Assembly: GCA_048370855.1 (NCBI GenBank)
Contig: DBGEOK010000049.1
Span: 19,233 to 83,232 of the forward strand
DNA from: Limiplasma sp048370855
GTDB taxonomy: Bacteria > Bacillota > Clostridia > Christensenellales > Aristaeellaceae
Length of the DNA stretch: 64,000 bases
Reading direction: 5' to 3'
The number at the start of each line of letters is the position of its first letter. Positions within the stretch are counted from its first letter, which is position 1. Below are positions 33,858 through 42,235 of the stretch, in pieces. A model generated the notes under the pieces. It was not told the origin of the DNA and ran no database searches. It worked only from the letters and a program-made list of their open reading frames with translations. Made by a program: the position numbers and the translations under genes.

Positions 33858-35795
33858 TTACCTCCCGAAGCTTTCCACTTTGATGCCGAAGCCGTATTCA
33901 TACAGCGGATTTTCAATATCCTTGGGCATATCCTCGCGCTGATTCAGGACCTGGTCCATGGAAGCGGGGATCTGGAAGGGCAATTTCCCGGTGACGGCAT
34001 TTTCGCCAAAGAGCGTATCGGCCACCGCCTCCGCGCCGCTGGTAACGCCGGGACGGTAGACCAGCAGCACGCTGTCCGCGGCGTTAACGATGGGCGTAAG
34101 CACATAGGCGCGGTTCATGACCACCACGGCTTCCACGTTTGCCCCGGCCTCGTTTAGCGCCTTGACGAGCGCTACCTGCTCCTCCGGAAATTCCAGCGTG
34201 GCCGCGCCCCAGGCGGGGTCATGGGTGCCGCTCTTTTCGCCCACTACCACCACGGCGGTAACGCCGGAAAGGTCGGCGGGCACATCCGAGGCGGTTTCGA
34301 TATAGGTCACATTCTCCGCGCCCGCCTTCCCGCGCAGCGCCTCCAGAATCGTCACGCCCTTGATTTCCGTGGGTTCCTTCGCCGTCCAGCCGCTGTTCAG
34401 GCAGCGCGCGTCGTCGGCCAGGGCGCCGGCCACAATAAACGGCTGTCCCGCCAGAGAAACGGCGTTTTCATACTTCACCAAAGTAAAGGACCTGGCGGCG
34501 ACCTCCCTGGCGACTTCCTTGTGCGCGTCGCTTCCGATGATCTCTTCCGCCTTGTTTTCATCCACATAGGGATTCTCAAAAAGGCCCATCTGGAACTTGG
34601 CGATCAGGATGCGGCGGCAGGCGTCGGTCAGCCGTTCCTCATCCACCTCGTCCACTAGCTGGCGGGTGGAACGCACGCCCGCGCCGCCCAGGATATCCGC
34701 GCCCGCGTTGGTGGCCCCCACGAAGTTAAGGCCCCAGTCGGTTTGGATGAGGCCGGTATAGCCCAGCTCTTCCCGGAGCAGATCCGTCATCACGGCCGCG
34801 CTTTGATCGGCGGAATTTTCAACGGCATCGCCGCCCAGATAGGGCACGGTGGAGTATCCGTAAGGCATGACCGCGGCGACGCCCGCTTCGATGGCGGCCT
34901 TGAAACCGGCCAGATGCAGCGCGATGGAATCCTCGGAAATCGTAAGGGGCGTTCCATCGACGCCGCCCGTCTGGGCGCCGGCGCCGGGAAAATGCTTGAC
35001 GGTAGCCAGCACGGAATCCTCCGTCAGCCCGCTTCCGTTCTGCAGGGTTTTCACCGCCACGGCGATCAACCTCTGCACCACGTCCGTATCCTCGCTGTAG
35101 CATTCCTGATTGCGGCCCCAGCGGGGATCGGTAATCAGATCGGCGTCGGGGGAAAGCGCCATGCGCACGCCCATCGCCATCAGCTCTTCTTTCAGCGCCT
35201 CGTAGTATCGAGCCGTCAGGGCCTCGTCGTTGGCGGCGCCCAGGTTGATTTCATCCGGCAGGTAAGTGGCGTCTTTCACGAACGCGGCGCCCGCTTCCGT
35301 ATCCATGGAGAAGATCACGGGGATGCCGAGGTCGGAGCTTTCGGACAATTCCTGAATTTCATTGGTCAGCACGGCGGCGTTCATGGCGCTGCCGGTGACC
35401 GCCGCGGCTTCCGCCTCCTCATCCTCCCCGTCGGCCTCCGGGACGTCGAAGAGGTATTCATACACCAGCGCAAAGCCCACGTTATCCTTGCTGAACCAGC
35501 TATCTTTCTTGGTAACCAGCGTCAGATGCACCATCTGGGCGGCCTTTTGGCCGGCGTCCATCAGGGACAGCAGGTTATCCGCCCTTTCCTCGGCGCTGAG
35601 CCGCCAATCCTCGTAGGGGTCCAATTCGCCGTTATCGTTCAGGTCCTTGAATTGATAGCCGTCCACCTCGACGAGCTGCTTTACGCGGGCGGACAGGCCG
35701 GGCTGCACGGGCGCGTTCTCCGCCGTGGCGAACCCCGCGCTCAAGCCCAGCAGGGCCGCCAGAGCCAGGGAAGCGATCCGTTTGATTGCTTTCAT
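33858..35795 (-). CDS. Secreted family 3 glycoside hydrolase, compact subtype (copy 5)
   Basis: This 645-residue protein has a signal peptide (cleavage near residue 25, FATA). KDLNDNGELDPYEDW (50-64) is the EF-hand-like loop. Unlike the large copies, this one follows the classical GH3 pattern: IPVIFSMDTEAG, PRWGR (224-228), KHFPGAG (267-273) and the nucleophile D353 in GLIQTDWGLN. The alpha/beta sandwich domain follows, and there is no extra C-terminal beta-sandwich. The classical enzymes are beta-glucosidases, xylosidases or exo-glucanases; the exact activity cannot be told. It is located between a permease and the ATPase with gaps of 20 and 5 bp, so its product is probably imported by this transporter. 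Confidence 0.9.
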   Translation of the reverse strand: MKAIKRIASLALAALLGLSAGFATAENAPVQPGLSARVKQLVEVDGYQFKDLNDNGELDPYEDWRLSAEERADNLLSLMDAGQKAAQMVHLTLVTKKDSWFSKDNVGFALVYEYLFDVPEADGEDEEAEAAAVTGSAMNAAVLTNEIQELSESSDLGIPVIFSMDTEAGAAFVKDATYLPDEINLGAANDEALTARYYEALKEELMAMGVRMALSPDADLITDPRWGRNQECYSEDTDVVQRLIAVAVKTLQNGSGLTEDSVLATVKHFPGAGAQTGGVDGTPLTISEDSIALHLAGFKAAIEAGVAAVMPYGYSTVPYLGGDAVENSADQSAAVMTDLLREELGYTGLIQTDWGLNFVGATNAGADILGGAGVRSTRQLVDEVDEERLTDACRRILIAKFQMGLFENPYVDENKAEEIIGSDAHKEVAREVAARSFTLVKYENAVSLAGQPFIVAGALADDARCLNSGWTAKEPTEIKGVTILEALRGKAGAENVTYIETASDVPADLSGVTAVVVVGEKSGTHDPAWGAATLEFPEEQVALVKALNEAGANVEAVVVMNRAYVLTPIVNAADSVLLVYRPGVTSGAEAVADTLFGENAVTGKLPFQIPASMDQVLNQREDMPKDIENPLYEYGFGIKVESFGR

Positions 35796-35815
35796 TGCGT
35801 TTTCTCCTTTCAGCT

Positions 35816-36709
35816 TTAAGAGGCGGTCACAGCGCCGCTCATTTGGCCGCTGATTAAGTACTTGCCCATGAAGATGTAGAGCACCAAAACCGGCAGGGCC
35901 AAAATCAGGGAGCCGGCCATTTGCACGTTAAATTCCGCGGCCATGGTGCCGGCCAGCTCGTTTAAGGCGATGGTAGCGGGCTTGGAATCATACCCGCCCA
36001 GCACCAGCGCAAAAAGCATCTCGTTCCAGATGGAGGTGCACTGGAAAACGAAGGTGGTGATGGTGGCGATCATGGTGTTGGGCAGCACAATCTTGCGGTA
36101 GATCTGCCACATGCCGTTGCCGTCGATCATGGCCTGGCGAATCAGCGCGTCCGGCACGTCGGCGTAATAGCCCCGCATCATCACCGTGCACATGGGCATG
36201 CCAAATACGGAATGCACCAGCACCAACCCCCAGACGTTATCGTACAGGTTCAGCCTGTTGATGGTCTGCAAAAGGGGGATCAGGATCGCCTGGAAAGGCA
36301 GATAGGTAGCCGCCACCAGCGCGATGAAAAACGCGTTGTTCAGCTTGAACTTCCACTTGCTAAGGGCATACGCGCAAATGGAGCCCAGGAATACCGAACC
36401 CGCCGCGCCGAAGAGGGTCACGACCAGGGAGGTCATCAGCGGCATTCCCAGCTCCTCCATGGCGCTGGCATACCCCTCCAGCGTCCATTGCGTGGGCGGG
36501 GTGATCGGCGTGGAGGTCATCACCTCGCTGTTGGTCTTGAAGCTGGTCATGACCGTCCCCCAGAAAGGCAGCATATAGAATACCAGGAAGGCCGCCATGA
36601 TGAGGTAGTACACGATATGCAGCACCGTCATGTGCCAGCGGGGCTTCACCCTCATTGTCTGCGCCTGTTGCCCCGCCTTGCTGCGTTCCATGCTCATATT
36701 GCTCTGCAT
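35816..36709 (-). CDS. Carbohydrate ABC transporter permease, MalG type
   Basis: The product has 297 residues and six predicted membrane helices. I start it at the ATG at 36709, which overlaps the preceding stop as TGATG and has AGGAGG eight bases upstream; a longer start at 36733 is less likely. The EAA loop that docks to the ATPase reads DVPDALIRQAMIDGNGMWQIYRKIVLPN. The MalG-type features SICAYALSKWKFK and FLPFWGTVMTSFKTN-like N-terminal segments are present. It forms the membrane channel with the MalF-type partner. Confidence 0.94.
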   Translation of the reverse strand: MQSNMSMERSKAGQQAQTMRVKPRWHMTVLHIVYYLIMAAFLVFYMLPFWGTVMTSFKTNSEVMTSTPITPPTQWTLEGYASAMEELGMPLMTSLVVTLFGAAGSVFLGSICAYALSKWKFKLNNAFFIALVAATYLPFQAILIPLLQTINRLNLYDNVWGLVLVHSVFGMPMCTVMMRGYYADVPDALIRQAMIDGNGMWQIYRKIVLPNTMIATITTFVFQCTSIWNEMLFALVLGGYDSKPATIALNELAGTMAAEFNVQMAGSLILALPVLVLYIFMGKYLISGQMSGAVTAS

Positions 36710-37740
36710 CACGCTTTCCTCCTGTTCGTCCAATAGGTCAGCGGCAGGATTAGCACCAGTACCAGCGCCAGCAGGAAGCAGCTAATCGCGGCCGAATAAG
36801 CGAAGTTGTTGCTCTGGAAGGCCTCGTTGTACATCCAGATGGGCAGCGTCCAGGCGGAGGACGTGGTGTAGCCAACCAGAGACACGATAAAGTCGAAGGA
36901 GCGCAGGGCGTACATGGCCAGAATGGTAATGCAACTGCCCATCGCACCCTTTAGCTGGGGGATAATCAGCCTCCAATAAATACGGGGCATATAGGCGCCG
37001 TCCAGCTTGGCGGCGTTGATGACATTCACCGGCACATTCTTGATGGCGGCCAGGAAGATGACGGCCACATAGCCGGAGAACTGCCACACCATGGCGATGA
37101 TGATGGAAAGCATAATGGTTCGGTTGCTGGACGCCCACATGAGGCCGCCGTTTTTCATGGCGGCGGAAACGTCCACCCCCAGAAGCCCCAGAAAGCTGTT
37201 CAGCACCCCGCCGGTGGGCCTGAACATGTAGGCCCATACGGTGCCCGTTACCACAAAGGACAAAGCGAAGGGAAGCAGGATCAGCGTGCGGAAGACCGCC
37301 GTACCCCGGAGCCCCTGATCCATAATCAGCGCCAGCCCCACGCCCAGCAGCAGGCACAGGGGAATCAGGCAGAACAAAATCAGCGTATTTTTAAGCGCGG
37401 GCCAGAAGCTGGAGCTGCTGAACATCCTGGCGTAATTGCCAAACCCGCCAAAGCCGTAGCTGGCTTCCAGCTCGCCCGCTTCCCAGTCGGACACGGAAAC
37501 CCACAGGTTCCAGCCCAGGGAAACATACACAAAGTATATCAGCAGCGCCGCCGGGATACAGATCCAGATCAGCGGGTGCTTCACGAGAAAGCGGTGCGCC
37601 GGGGCCACGGCCTTGGGCGCGAACCGGAGCAGCAACTGGTAAACCACGATGACGGCCAGAATGATCCCGCAGATCGCCCAAAACCCGCCGTGATCTTCAA
37701 AGGTCATATAGGAAAGGTTCTCTAAAAAATCCTGAAACAT
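36709..37740 (-). CDS. Carbohydrate ABC transporter permease, MalF type
   Basis: The product has 343 residues with about eight helices. The EAA loop is VINAAKLDGAYMPRIYWRLIIPQLKG, and other MalF signatures are FRTLILLPFALSFVVTGTVWAYMFRPTGGVLN and WQFSGYVAVIFLAAIKNVP. I chose the ATG at 37740 (GAGGGT upstream); 37755 is possible. It opens the permease part of the operon, immediately after an intrinsic terminator, which would lower its expression relative to the binding protein. Confidence 0.94.
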   Translation of the reverse strand: MFQDFLENLSYMTFEDHGGFWAICGIILAVIVVYQLLLRFAPKAVAPAHRFLVKHPLIWICIPAALLIYFVYVSLGWNLWVSVSDWEAGELEASYGFGGFGNYARMFSSSSFWPALKNTLILFCLIPLCLLLGVGLALIMDQGLRGTAVFRTLILLPFALSFVVTGTVWAYMFRPTGGVLNSFLGLLGVDVSAAMKNGGLMWASSNRTIMLSIIIAMVWQFSGYVAVIFLAAIKNVPVNVINAAKLDGAYMPRIYWRLIIPQLKGAMGSCITILAMYALRSFDFIVSLVGYTTSSAWTLPIWMYNEAFQSNNFAYSAAISCFLLALVLVLILPLTYWTNRRKA

Positions 37741-37768
37741 AGGCAGTACCCTCATTCTGTTTCTTGGA

Positions 37769-37802
37769 GAAAACGGGACGGGCAGGATTTTGCCCGTCCC
37801 GT
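37769..37802 (-). terminator. Internal terminator between GH3 and permease genes
   Basis: Minus-strand perfect 12-bp stem ACGGGACGGGCA/TGCCCGTCCCGT with a 6-base loop, then TTTTC. Genes continue in the same direction 29 bp further, so it probably attenuates and does not fully end transcription. Confidence 0.85.
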
Positions 37803-37812
37803 CTCCTGCCTG

Positions 37813-39795
37813 TTATTGATCGTAGCTCAGGCCCCAGCCGTAATCGTACAGGGGGTTCTCCAGATCAAAGGATACGTCGCCGGACTGGTCGTTGACGGAT
37901 TCCATGTCCCTGGGGAATTGTATGGGGGTCTTGCCGGTGGGGTTGTTCAGGCCGAACAGGGTTTCCGCGATGGCAATCCCGCCCTGCTGGCCGGGATAAT
38001 AGGCTTCCAGAATGGCGTTGGTGTTTTCATCGCACCAGGTCAGGATATAGGGACGGCCGCCGGTTACCACGGTGATGATCTGACCGTTGGTATTGGCCTT
38101 GACAGCCTCCAGAATTTCCTGCTGGGAAGCGGTGATTTCCAGCGTGTCATAGCCCCACGGCGGATCGTGCTGATAGCTGGGCTCGCCGACGGACACGACG
38201 ACCACGTCGGCGCTCTTTGCGGCCTCGGCTATCGCCGCCACATCATCCGCGAGGTAAGTGACCGTATCCTGAGCCCCGGCGTATTCGGCGATCGCCGCGG
38301 CGATGGTCAGCCCCTCCTGCTCGGAGGACCAGCCGCCCACCAGGCTCATCATGTCGCCCGCGCGGGGGCCGCAAACCAGGATGTTCTGGCCCGCGTTGGC
38401 CTTCAGCGGCAGGACGCCGTCGTTCTTGAGCAGCGTCATGGCCTTTTCAGCCGCTTCCAGATTGACCTTCGTATGTTCTTCGTTGCCCACGAAGGCCACG
38501 GCCTCATCCACGTCGCAGTAGGGGTTTTCAAACACGCCCAGTTGGAACTTGGCCTTCACGATACGGGTGGCGGCGGCGGTGAGAATTTCTTCATCGATCT
38601 TGCCATCCGCGGTCATCTCCTCCATCTGGTCGATCAGACGGATGGATTCGCCGCCGATGCCATCCACGCGGCTCTTTGTAACGCCGATGATGATTGCTTC
38701 CTCATCGGAAACCTCTTCGCCGGTCATGGTGCCCAGGCCCTCCTGAATGGCCCAGATCATGCCCCAGTCTGTCTGAATGATGCCCTCAAAGCCCATCTGC
38801 TCGCGGAGCAGATCCTGCAGCGCGGCCTTGGAGCCGATGGCGCTGTTTTCCATATCCAGCGCCAGGGGCACGGAATAGTAGGGCATCACGCTGCCCACGT
38901 TCACGTCAATGGCCGCGTAGTAGGGCTTCAGGTGAATTTGCAGCGTTTCTTCATCGGATACGATAGGAGAGGTATCCTTCCCATCCATTTGAGGTCCCGC
39001 GCCGGGGAAGTGCTTGATGCAGGCCACAATACCGTCGGGATTCAGCCCGTCTTGACCGTTCTGGAAAGCTACGATCTGCGCCCGCACCATCTGGGTAACC
39101 AGATCGGGGTCCTCGCCGAAGGTTTCCATCACGCGGCCCCAGCGGGGCTCGGAGGCAATGTCGGACTCGGGGGAGAGCGTCATGCGCACGCCGATGGCGA
39201 TATGTTCGTCCCGGGCGATTTCCGCCAGTCTGGCGACCAGCTCTTCATCCCGTGTGGCGGCCAGCGCCAGGTTATGGCCGGTGACAGTCGCGCCGGAAAC
39301 GTAGGAGAGCCCATGCACGGAGTCCATGGAAACCAGCACGGGCACGCCCAGACGGCTGGCCTCGGCGTATTCCTGCACGGCGTTCATGGTCTCGGCGGCT
39401 GTTTGAACGCTGTTAAGCTCGCGGATCAGCAGCATTCCGATGCCGTAATCGGTACAGTATTTTTCCAGATAAGGGGCAATCTTCCCGTCCGAGCGGGGCA
39501 AATAGGTCGGGTGCTGCATCTGGGCAATCTTTTCGCGCACGGTCATCTGGGATACAAGGTCGGCGGCGCGGGTATCGGCGTCCAGCCGCCAGTCCTCGTA
39601 GGCGTCCAGAGAGCCGTTGCCGTTCAGGTCGATAAACTGGCAGCCGTCGGCCTCGATAACGGTTTTCACACGGGGGTTCAGGACCGGCTGTTCCAGCTTC
39701 GCGTCCTCGGCCGTCGCGCCCGAAGCCAGGCCGCCCGCCAGCGTCAGCGCCCCAAGCAGGGAGACGCCCCGTTTAAGCAGGTTCTTAGTCAACAA
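37813..39795 (-). CDS. Secreted family 3 glycoside hydrolase, compact subtype (copy 6)
   Basis: The product has 660 residues. The start is a TTG at 39795, with AAAGGAGA upstream and an 11-bp overlap with the binding-protein gene. The signal peptide runs to about residue 29. IDLNGNGSLDAYEDW (55-69) is the EF-hand-like loop. Classical GH3 motifs are present: VPVLVSMDSVHG, PRWGR (217-221), KHFPGAG (261-267) and nucleophile D343 in GIIQTDWGM. The C-terminal sandwich ends in GDVSFDLENPLYDYGWGL, a segment also conserved in copy 5. Being next to the binding protein, it probably trims oligosaccharides before import. An intrinsic terminator follows. Confidence 0.9.
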   Translation of the reverse strand: MLTKNLLKRGVSLLGALTLAGGLASGATAEDAKLEQPVLNPRVKTVIEADGCQFIDLNGNGSLDAYEDWRLDADTRAADLVSQMTVREKIAQMQHPTYLPRSDGKIAPYLEKYCTDYGIGMLLIRELNSVQTAAETMNAVQEYAEASRLGVPVLVSMDSVHGLSYVSGATVTGHNLALAATRDEELVARLAEIARDEHIAIGVRMTLSPESDIASEPRWGRVMETFGEDPDLVTQMVRAQIVAFQNGQDGLNPDGIVACIKHFPGAGPQMDGKDTSPIVSDEETLQIHLKPYYAAIDVNVGSVMPYYSVPLALDMENSAIGSKAALQDLLREQMGFEGIIQTDWGMIWAIQEGLGTMTGEEVSDEEAIIIGVTKSRVDGIGGESIRLIDQMEEMTADGKIDEEILTAAATRIVKAKFQLGVFENPYCDVDEAVAFVGNEEHTKVNLEAAEKAMTLLKNDGVLPLKANAGQNILVCGPRAGDMMSLVGGWSSEQEGLTIAAAIAEYAGAQDTVTYLADDVAAIAEAAKSADVVVVSVGEPSYQHDPPWGYDTLEITASQQEILEAVKANTNGQIITVVTGGRPYILTWCDENTNAILEAYYPGQQGGIAIAETLFGLNNPTGKTPIQFPRDMESVNDQSGDVSFDLENPLYDYGWGLSYDQ

Positions 39796-41149
39796 GGTTC
39801 CAATCTCCTTTCACGCTGGATTCTTTCATGATATCCACAATCTTCTTGGCAAAAAATTCCGGGTTGTGATCGCTGGAGGTGGCGAACTCCTGAATCTGCG
39901 TCTGCAGGCTGGTGGAGGCGGACCAGGGCAGCGCCGTGCCGTGGGTGAAGCTGGGATAGACCTTTGTGTTTTCATCCGTAATTTCGTTTTTAAACGCCAG
40001 CGTCAGCGGGCAATAGATCTCGTCGGGGGTGTCGCTGTAAGGGGAAATGCTCTCCTTCAGGCTGGAGAAAGCGGTCTGAACCCCGCTGGTGGAAACGTTG
40101 TACGCCCATTTCAGCCCCGCTTCCACATCGGCGCTGTCATTGCTGACCACGAAGCCGTCAATGCACATGCCGAACCATCCGTCCGTGCCGGGGAAGGTGA
40201 ACACGCCGTAATCCTCGCCGTACACCTGGCCCATGCTGGTCATCAGGGGCTGCATCCACGCGCCCATGATCTGCATGGCGTAGGTTCCCGCCACCACCTG
40301 GCCGGAAGCCTCGTACCAGTCGCGGCTGGAATGGTCGGGAGCGACATAGTCCATCAGCTTGGCATAGGTGCTTAGCACGTTCGTCACAGCGTCCAGATCA
40401 TAAGTGCCATTGATGAAATCCTGATACAGCTTGGGATCGGTGCCCATCATGATGTTTTCAAACACCTGGCAGGCAGGCCAGCCCTTGCGGTCGCCCAAAT
40501 CCAAAGGATATTCGCCGTCGGGCATTTTCGCGGCCAGTTCATCGCAGATGGCCCAAAACTCGTCCCAGGTGATGTCCTGATGATCGGGGATCGTTACGCC
40601 GTACTTTTCAAACACATGGATATTGTAAAAGATCACGTTGGTTTTATGGATGCCGATGGGAACGATGTACTTGTTGCCGTCGGATGCCGTGCAGAGCCCT
40701 TCCAGGCCAGGCATGGCGCGCTCGGACAGGTTTCCGTACTCCCATACCTTATTCAGGTTGAGCAGCATATCGCTGTTCAGGTACGGCTCGATTTCCTGAC
40801 CCGGGTGGGCCTGAAAGGTTTCGGGGCTCTTCCCCGCCTGCTGCAGTACCTTCACCTTCATCACCATCGCGCCGCCCGCGCCGCCGGGAATGGCGTTGGA
40901 TTTGGCTTTGACCTTGCCGTACGTATCGGAAAAGTCCTTGACCACGCTTTCAATCGCGTCCTTTTCGCCGCCCGCCGTCCACCAGTGGTACACGTTCACA
41001 GTGCCCTTTTCATCGGCGGCCTGCAGGATAGCGGGAATATCCATGCTATCCGCGTCCTTCTTCTCGTTCTTCTTGGCCGCCAGGGCGCCGGTGCAGCTCA
41101 TGGCCAGTATGCCGGTCAGCAGCAGCGCCGCTACTCTTTTTAATCTCAT
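39785..41149 (-). CDS. Extracellular sugar-binding protein of an ABC importer (family 1)
   Basis: The product has 454 residues. The ATG at 41149, with GGGGGGAATC upstream, opens a secretion signal; LAMSC at residues 15-19 is a weak lipobox, and an ordinary cleavage after ALA (24) is also possible. The mature protein has the pattern of carbohydrate-binding proteins: VNVYHWWTAGGEKDAIESVVKDF, a Gln-rich AHPGQEIEPYLNS segment, GNKYIVPIGIHKTNVIFYN, ITWDEFWAICDELA and GTYAMQIMGAWM. It captures an oligosaccharide for the two permeases. It is the second gene of the operon after the CBM9-like protein. Confidence 0.93.
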   Translation of the reverse strand: MRLKRVAALLLTGILAMSCTGALAAKKNEKKDADSMDIPAILQAADEKGTVNVYHWWTAGGEKDAIESVVKDFSDTYGKVKAKSNAIPGGAGGAMVMKVKVLQQAGKSPETFQAHPGQEIEPYLNSDMLLNLNKVWEYGNLSERAMPGLEGLCTASDGNKYIVPIGIHKTNVIFYNIHVFEKYGVTIPDHQDITWDEFWAICDELAAKMPDGEYPLDLGDRKGWPACQVFENIMMGTDPKLYQDFINGTYDLDAVTNVLSTYAKLMDYVAPDHSSRDWYEASGQVVAGTYAMQIMGAWMQPLMTSMGQVYGEDYGVFTFPGTDGWFGMCIDGFVVSNDSADVEAGLKWAYNVSTSGVQTAFSSLKESISPYSDTPDEIYCPLTLAFKNEITDENTKVYPSFTHGTALPWSASTSLQTQIQEFATSSDHNPEFFAKKIVDIMKESSVKGDWNLVD

Positions 41150-41165
41150 TTTTTGATTCCCCCCA

Positions 41166-41978
41166 TCAGTCTGTAAAGACCAGAGTTGCCCACAGGCTGG
41201 GATTGGCGTCCACGGCGTGCATCTCCGGCTTGCGGTCGCGCCCGTCCAGATCGGCGGAATACTGCATCCGCAGGCTGTGAATGCCGGGGCAGGGCAGATC
41301 AACGTCCAAAATGGAAAAATCAAAGCCGACGCTCATCCCCGCCTCGGGCGCCAATTGAGCAATATTCTCGTTGCTCAGGTTGTGCAGGGGAATTTTGCTT
41401 TCCCAGACGATGCCGCCCTCGATGGACGCGATGGCCGCCTCGTAGTCGTCAAATACCACCTCGTCGCCATACTCGCCCCGGGTGTCCCAGCCCTGGGTAT
41501 CGGCGACCATGTCACGATCGATATAATTGAAAAATTCATACTCGCCCTTGTAGCCATAAGCGCTTTGCACAATGCGCCAATCGGTAGCGGAGTATTCCGT
41601 GCGCTCCGGATCGGCGCCGGGGTCTGTGGAAAGGAAGAAAATGACGGCGTCCAGCTCATCCAGCGGGAAGCCCTCGCGGTATACCAGAGGCGTATCGTCC
41701 AGAATCTTCATGGCGATATAAAGGTTTTCCTCATCCCACATGGCGTAGGCTTCCATGGAGCAGTCGGCCTCGCCGTCCCAATGCTCGATCTGGTCGATGA
41801 TCTGGCTCTGGCTGTCGATTTTGAGGCGCTTGGCGGTATCCCATTCGCTCAGGTCACCGTCAATCACGACCTCCTTGGCCTTGGGCGCCTCCAGTTTTTT
41901 GTCGGTGTACGCCAACGCGGAAGTGGATAGACCCAACGCGAGGATCAGCGTCGTCATAAGAGCTATCACTTTCTTCAT
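41166..41978 (-). CDS. Secreted CBM9-like protein, first gene of the sugar operon
   Basis: The product has 270 residues: signal peptide (cleavage near residue 23, SALA) and one CBM9-like fold. Markers are VVIDGDLSEWDTAKRL, YAMWDEENLYIAMKILDDTP, STDPGADPERTEYSATDW, WESKIPLHNL, the loop DVDLPCPG.HSLRMQYSA and the terminal NPSLWATLVF. These line up with the protein at 19873, including DPERxEY and CPG near the end, so the two are paralogues. AAGGAGG precedes the ATG. Its place ahead of the ABC binding protein suggests that it binds the same polysaccharide at the cell surface. Confidence 0.82.
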   Translation of the reverse strand: MKKVIALMTTLILALGLSTSALAYTDKKLEAPKAKEVVIDGDLSEWDTAKRLKIDSQSQIIDQIEHWDGEADCSMEAYAMWDEENLYIAMKILDDTPLVYREGFPLDELDAVIFFLSTDPGADPERTEYSATDWRIVQSAYGYKGEYEFFNYIDRDMVADTQGWDTRGEYGDEVVFDDYEAAIASIEGGIVWESKIPLHNLSNENIAQLAPEAGMSVGFDFSILDVDLPCPGIHSLRMQYSADLDGRDRKPEMHAVDANPSLWATLVFTD

Positions 41979-42034
41979 TATGTTTCCTCCTTCACTTTGC
42001 GGGGCGAGTCGTCTTTCCCGCTTTTCTCACTTGC

Positions 42035-42043
42035 ATTGTAACA
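42035..42043 (-). promoter_or_regulatory. Candidate extended -10 promoter of the sugar operon
   Basis: Minus-strand TGTTACAAT (TGn plus TACAAT), about 60 bp ahead of the CBM9-like start. No good -35 is seen, as expected for an extended -10 or an activator-dependent promoter. Confidence 0.45.
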
Positions 42044-42113
42044 AGGATAAAGCCGTCGCACACGTGGAGATTTAAAACGCGGTACGGCAAAAAAACAGCA
42101 TAAGTCGGCGAAG

Positions 42114-42150
42114 TAGGAATATCCGGCACGGCTTATAGGAATATCCGGCA
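42114..42150. promoter_or_regulatory. Tandem 15-bp direct repeats, candidate AraC-type regulator site
   Basis: TAGGAATATCCGGCA occurs twice without mismatch (42114-42128 and 42136-42150), 22 bp apart, in the gap between the divergent operon and kinase genes. AraC-type regulators bind direct repeats about two helical turns apart. The response regulator at 25035 is the natural candidate. Confidence 0.6.
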
Positions 42151-42177
42151 TAAGGACGGTTCCTGCCCGCCCCGCGC

Positions 42178-42206
42178 TTTCAACGGGTTTTGATTTATGC
42201 TATAAT
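42178..42206 (+). promoter_or_regulatory. Candidate promoter of the sensor kinase gene
   Basis: TTTCAA (-35), 17-bp spacer, TATAAT (-10). The kinase ATG lies 30 bp downstream. Confidence 0.55.
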
Positions 42207-42235
42207 TTGATATCCCTATTCCGGAGGTACCGTTC

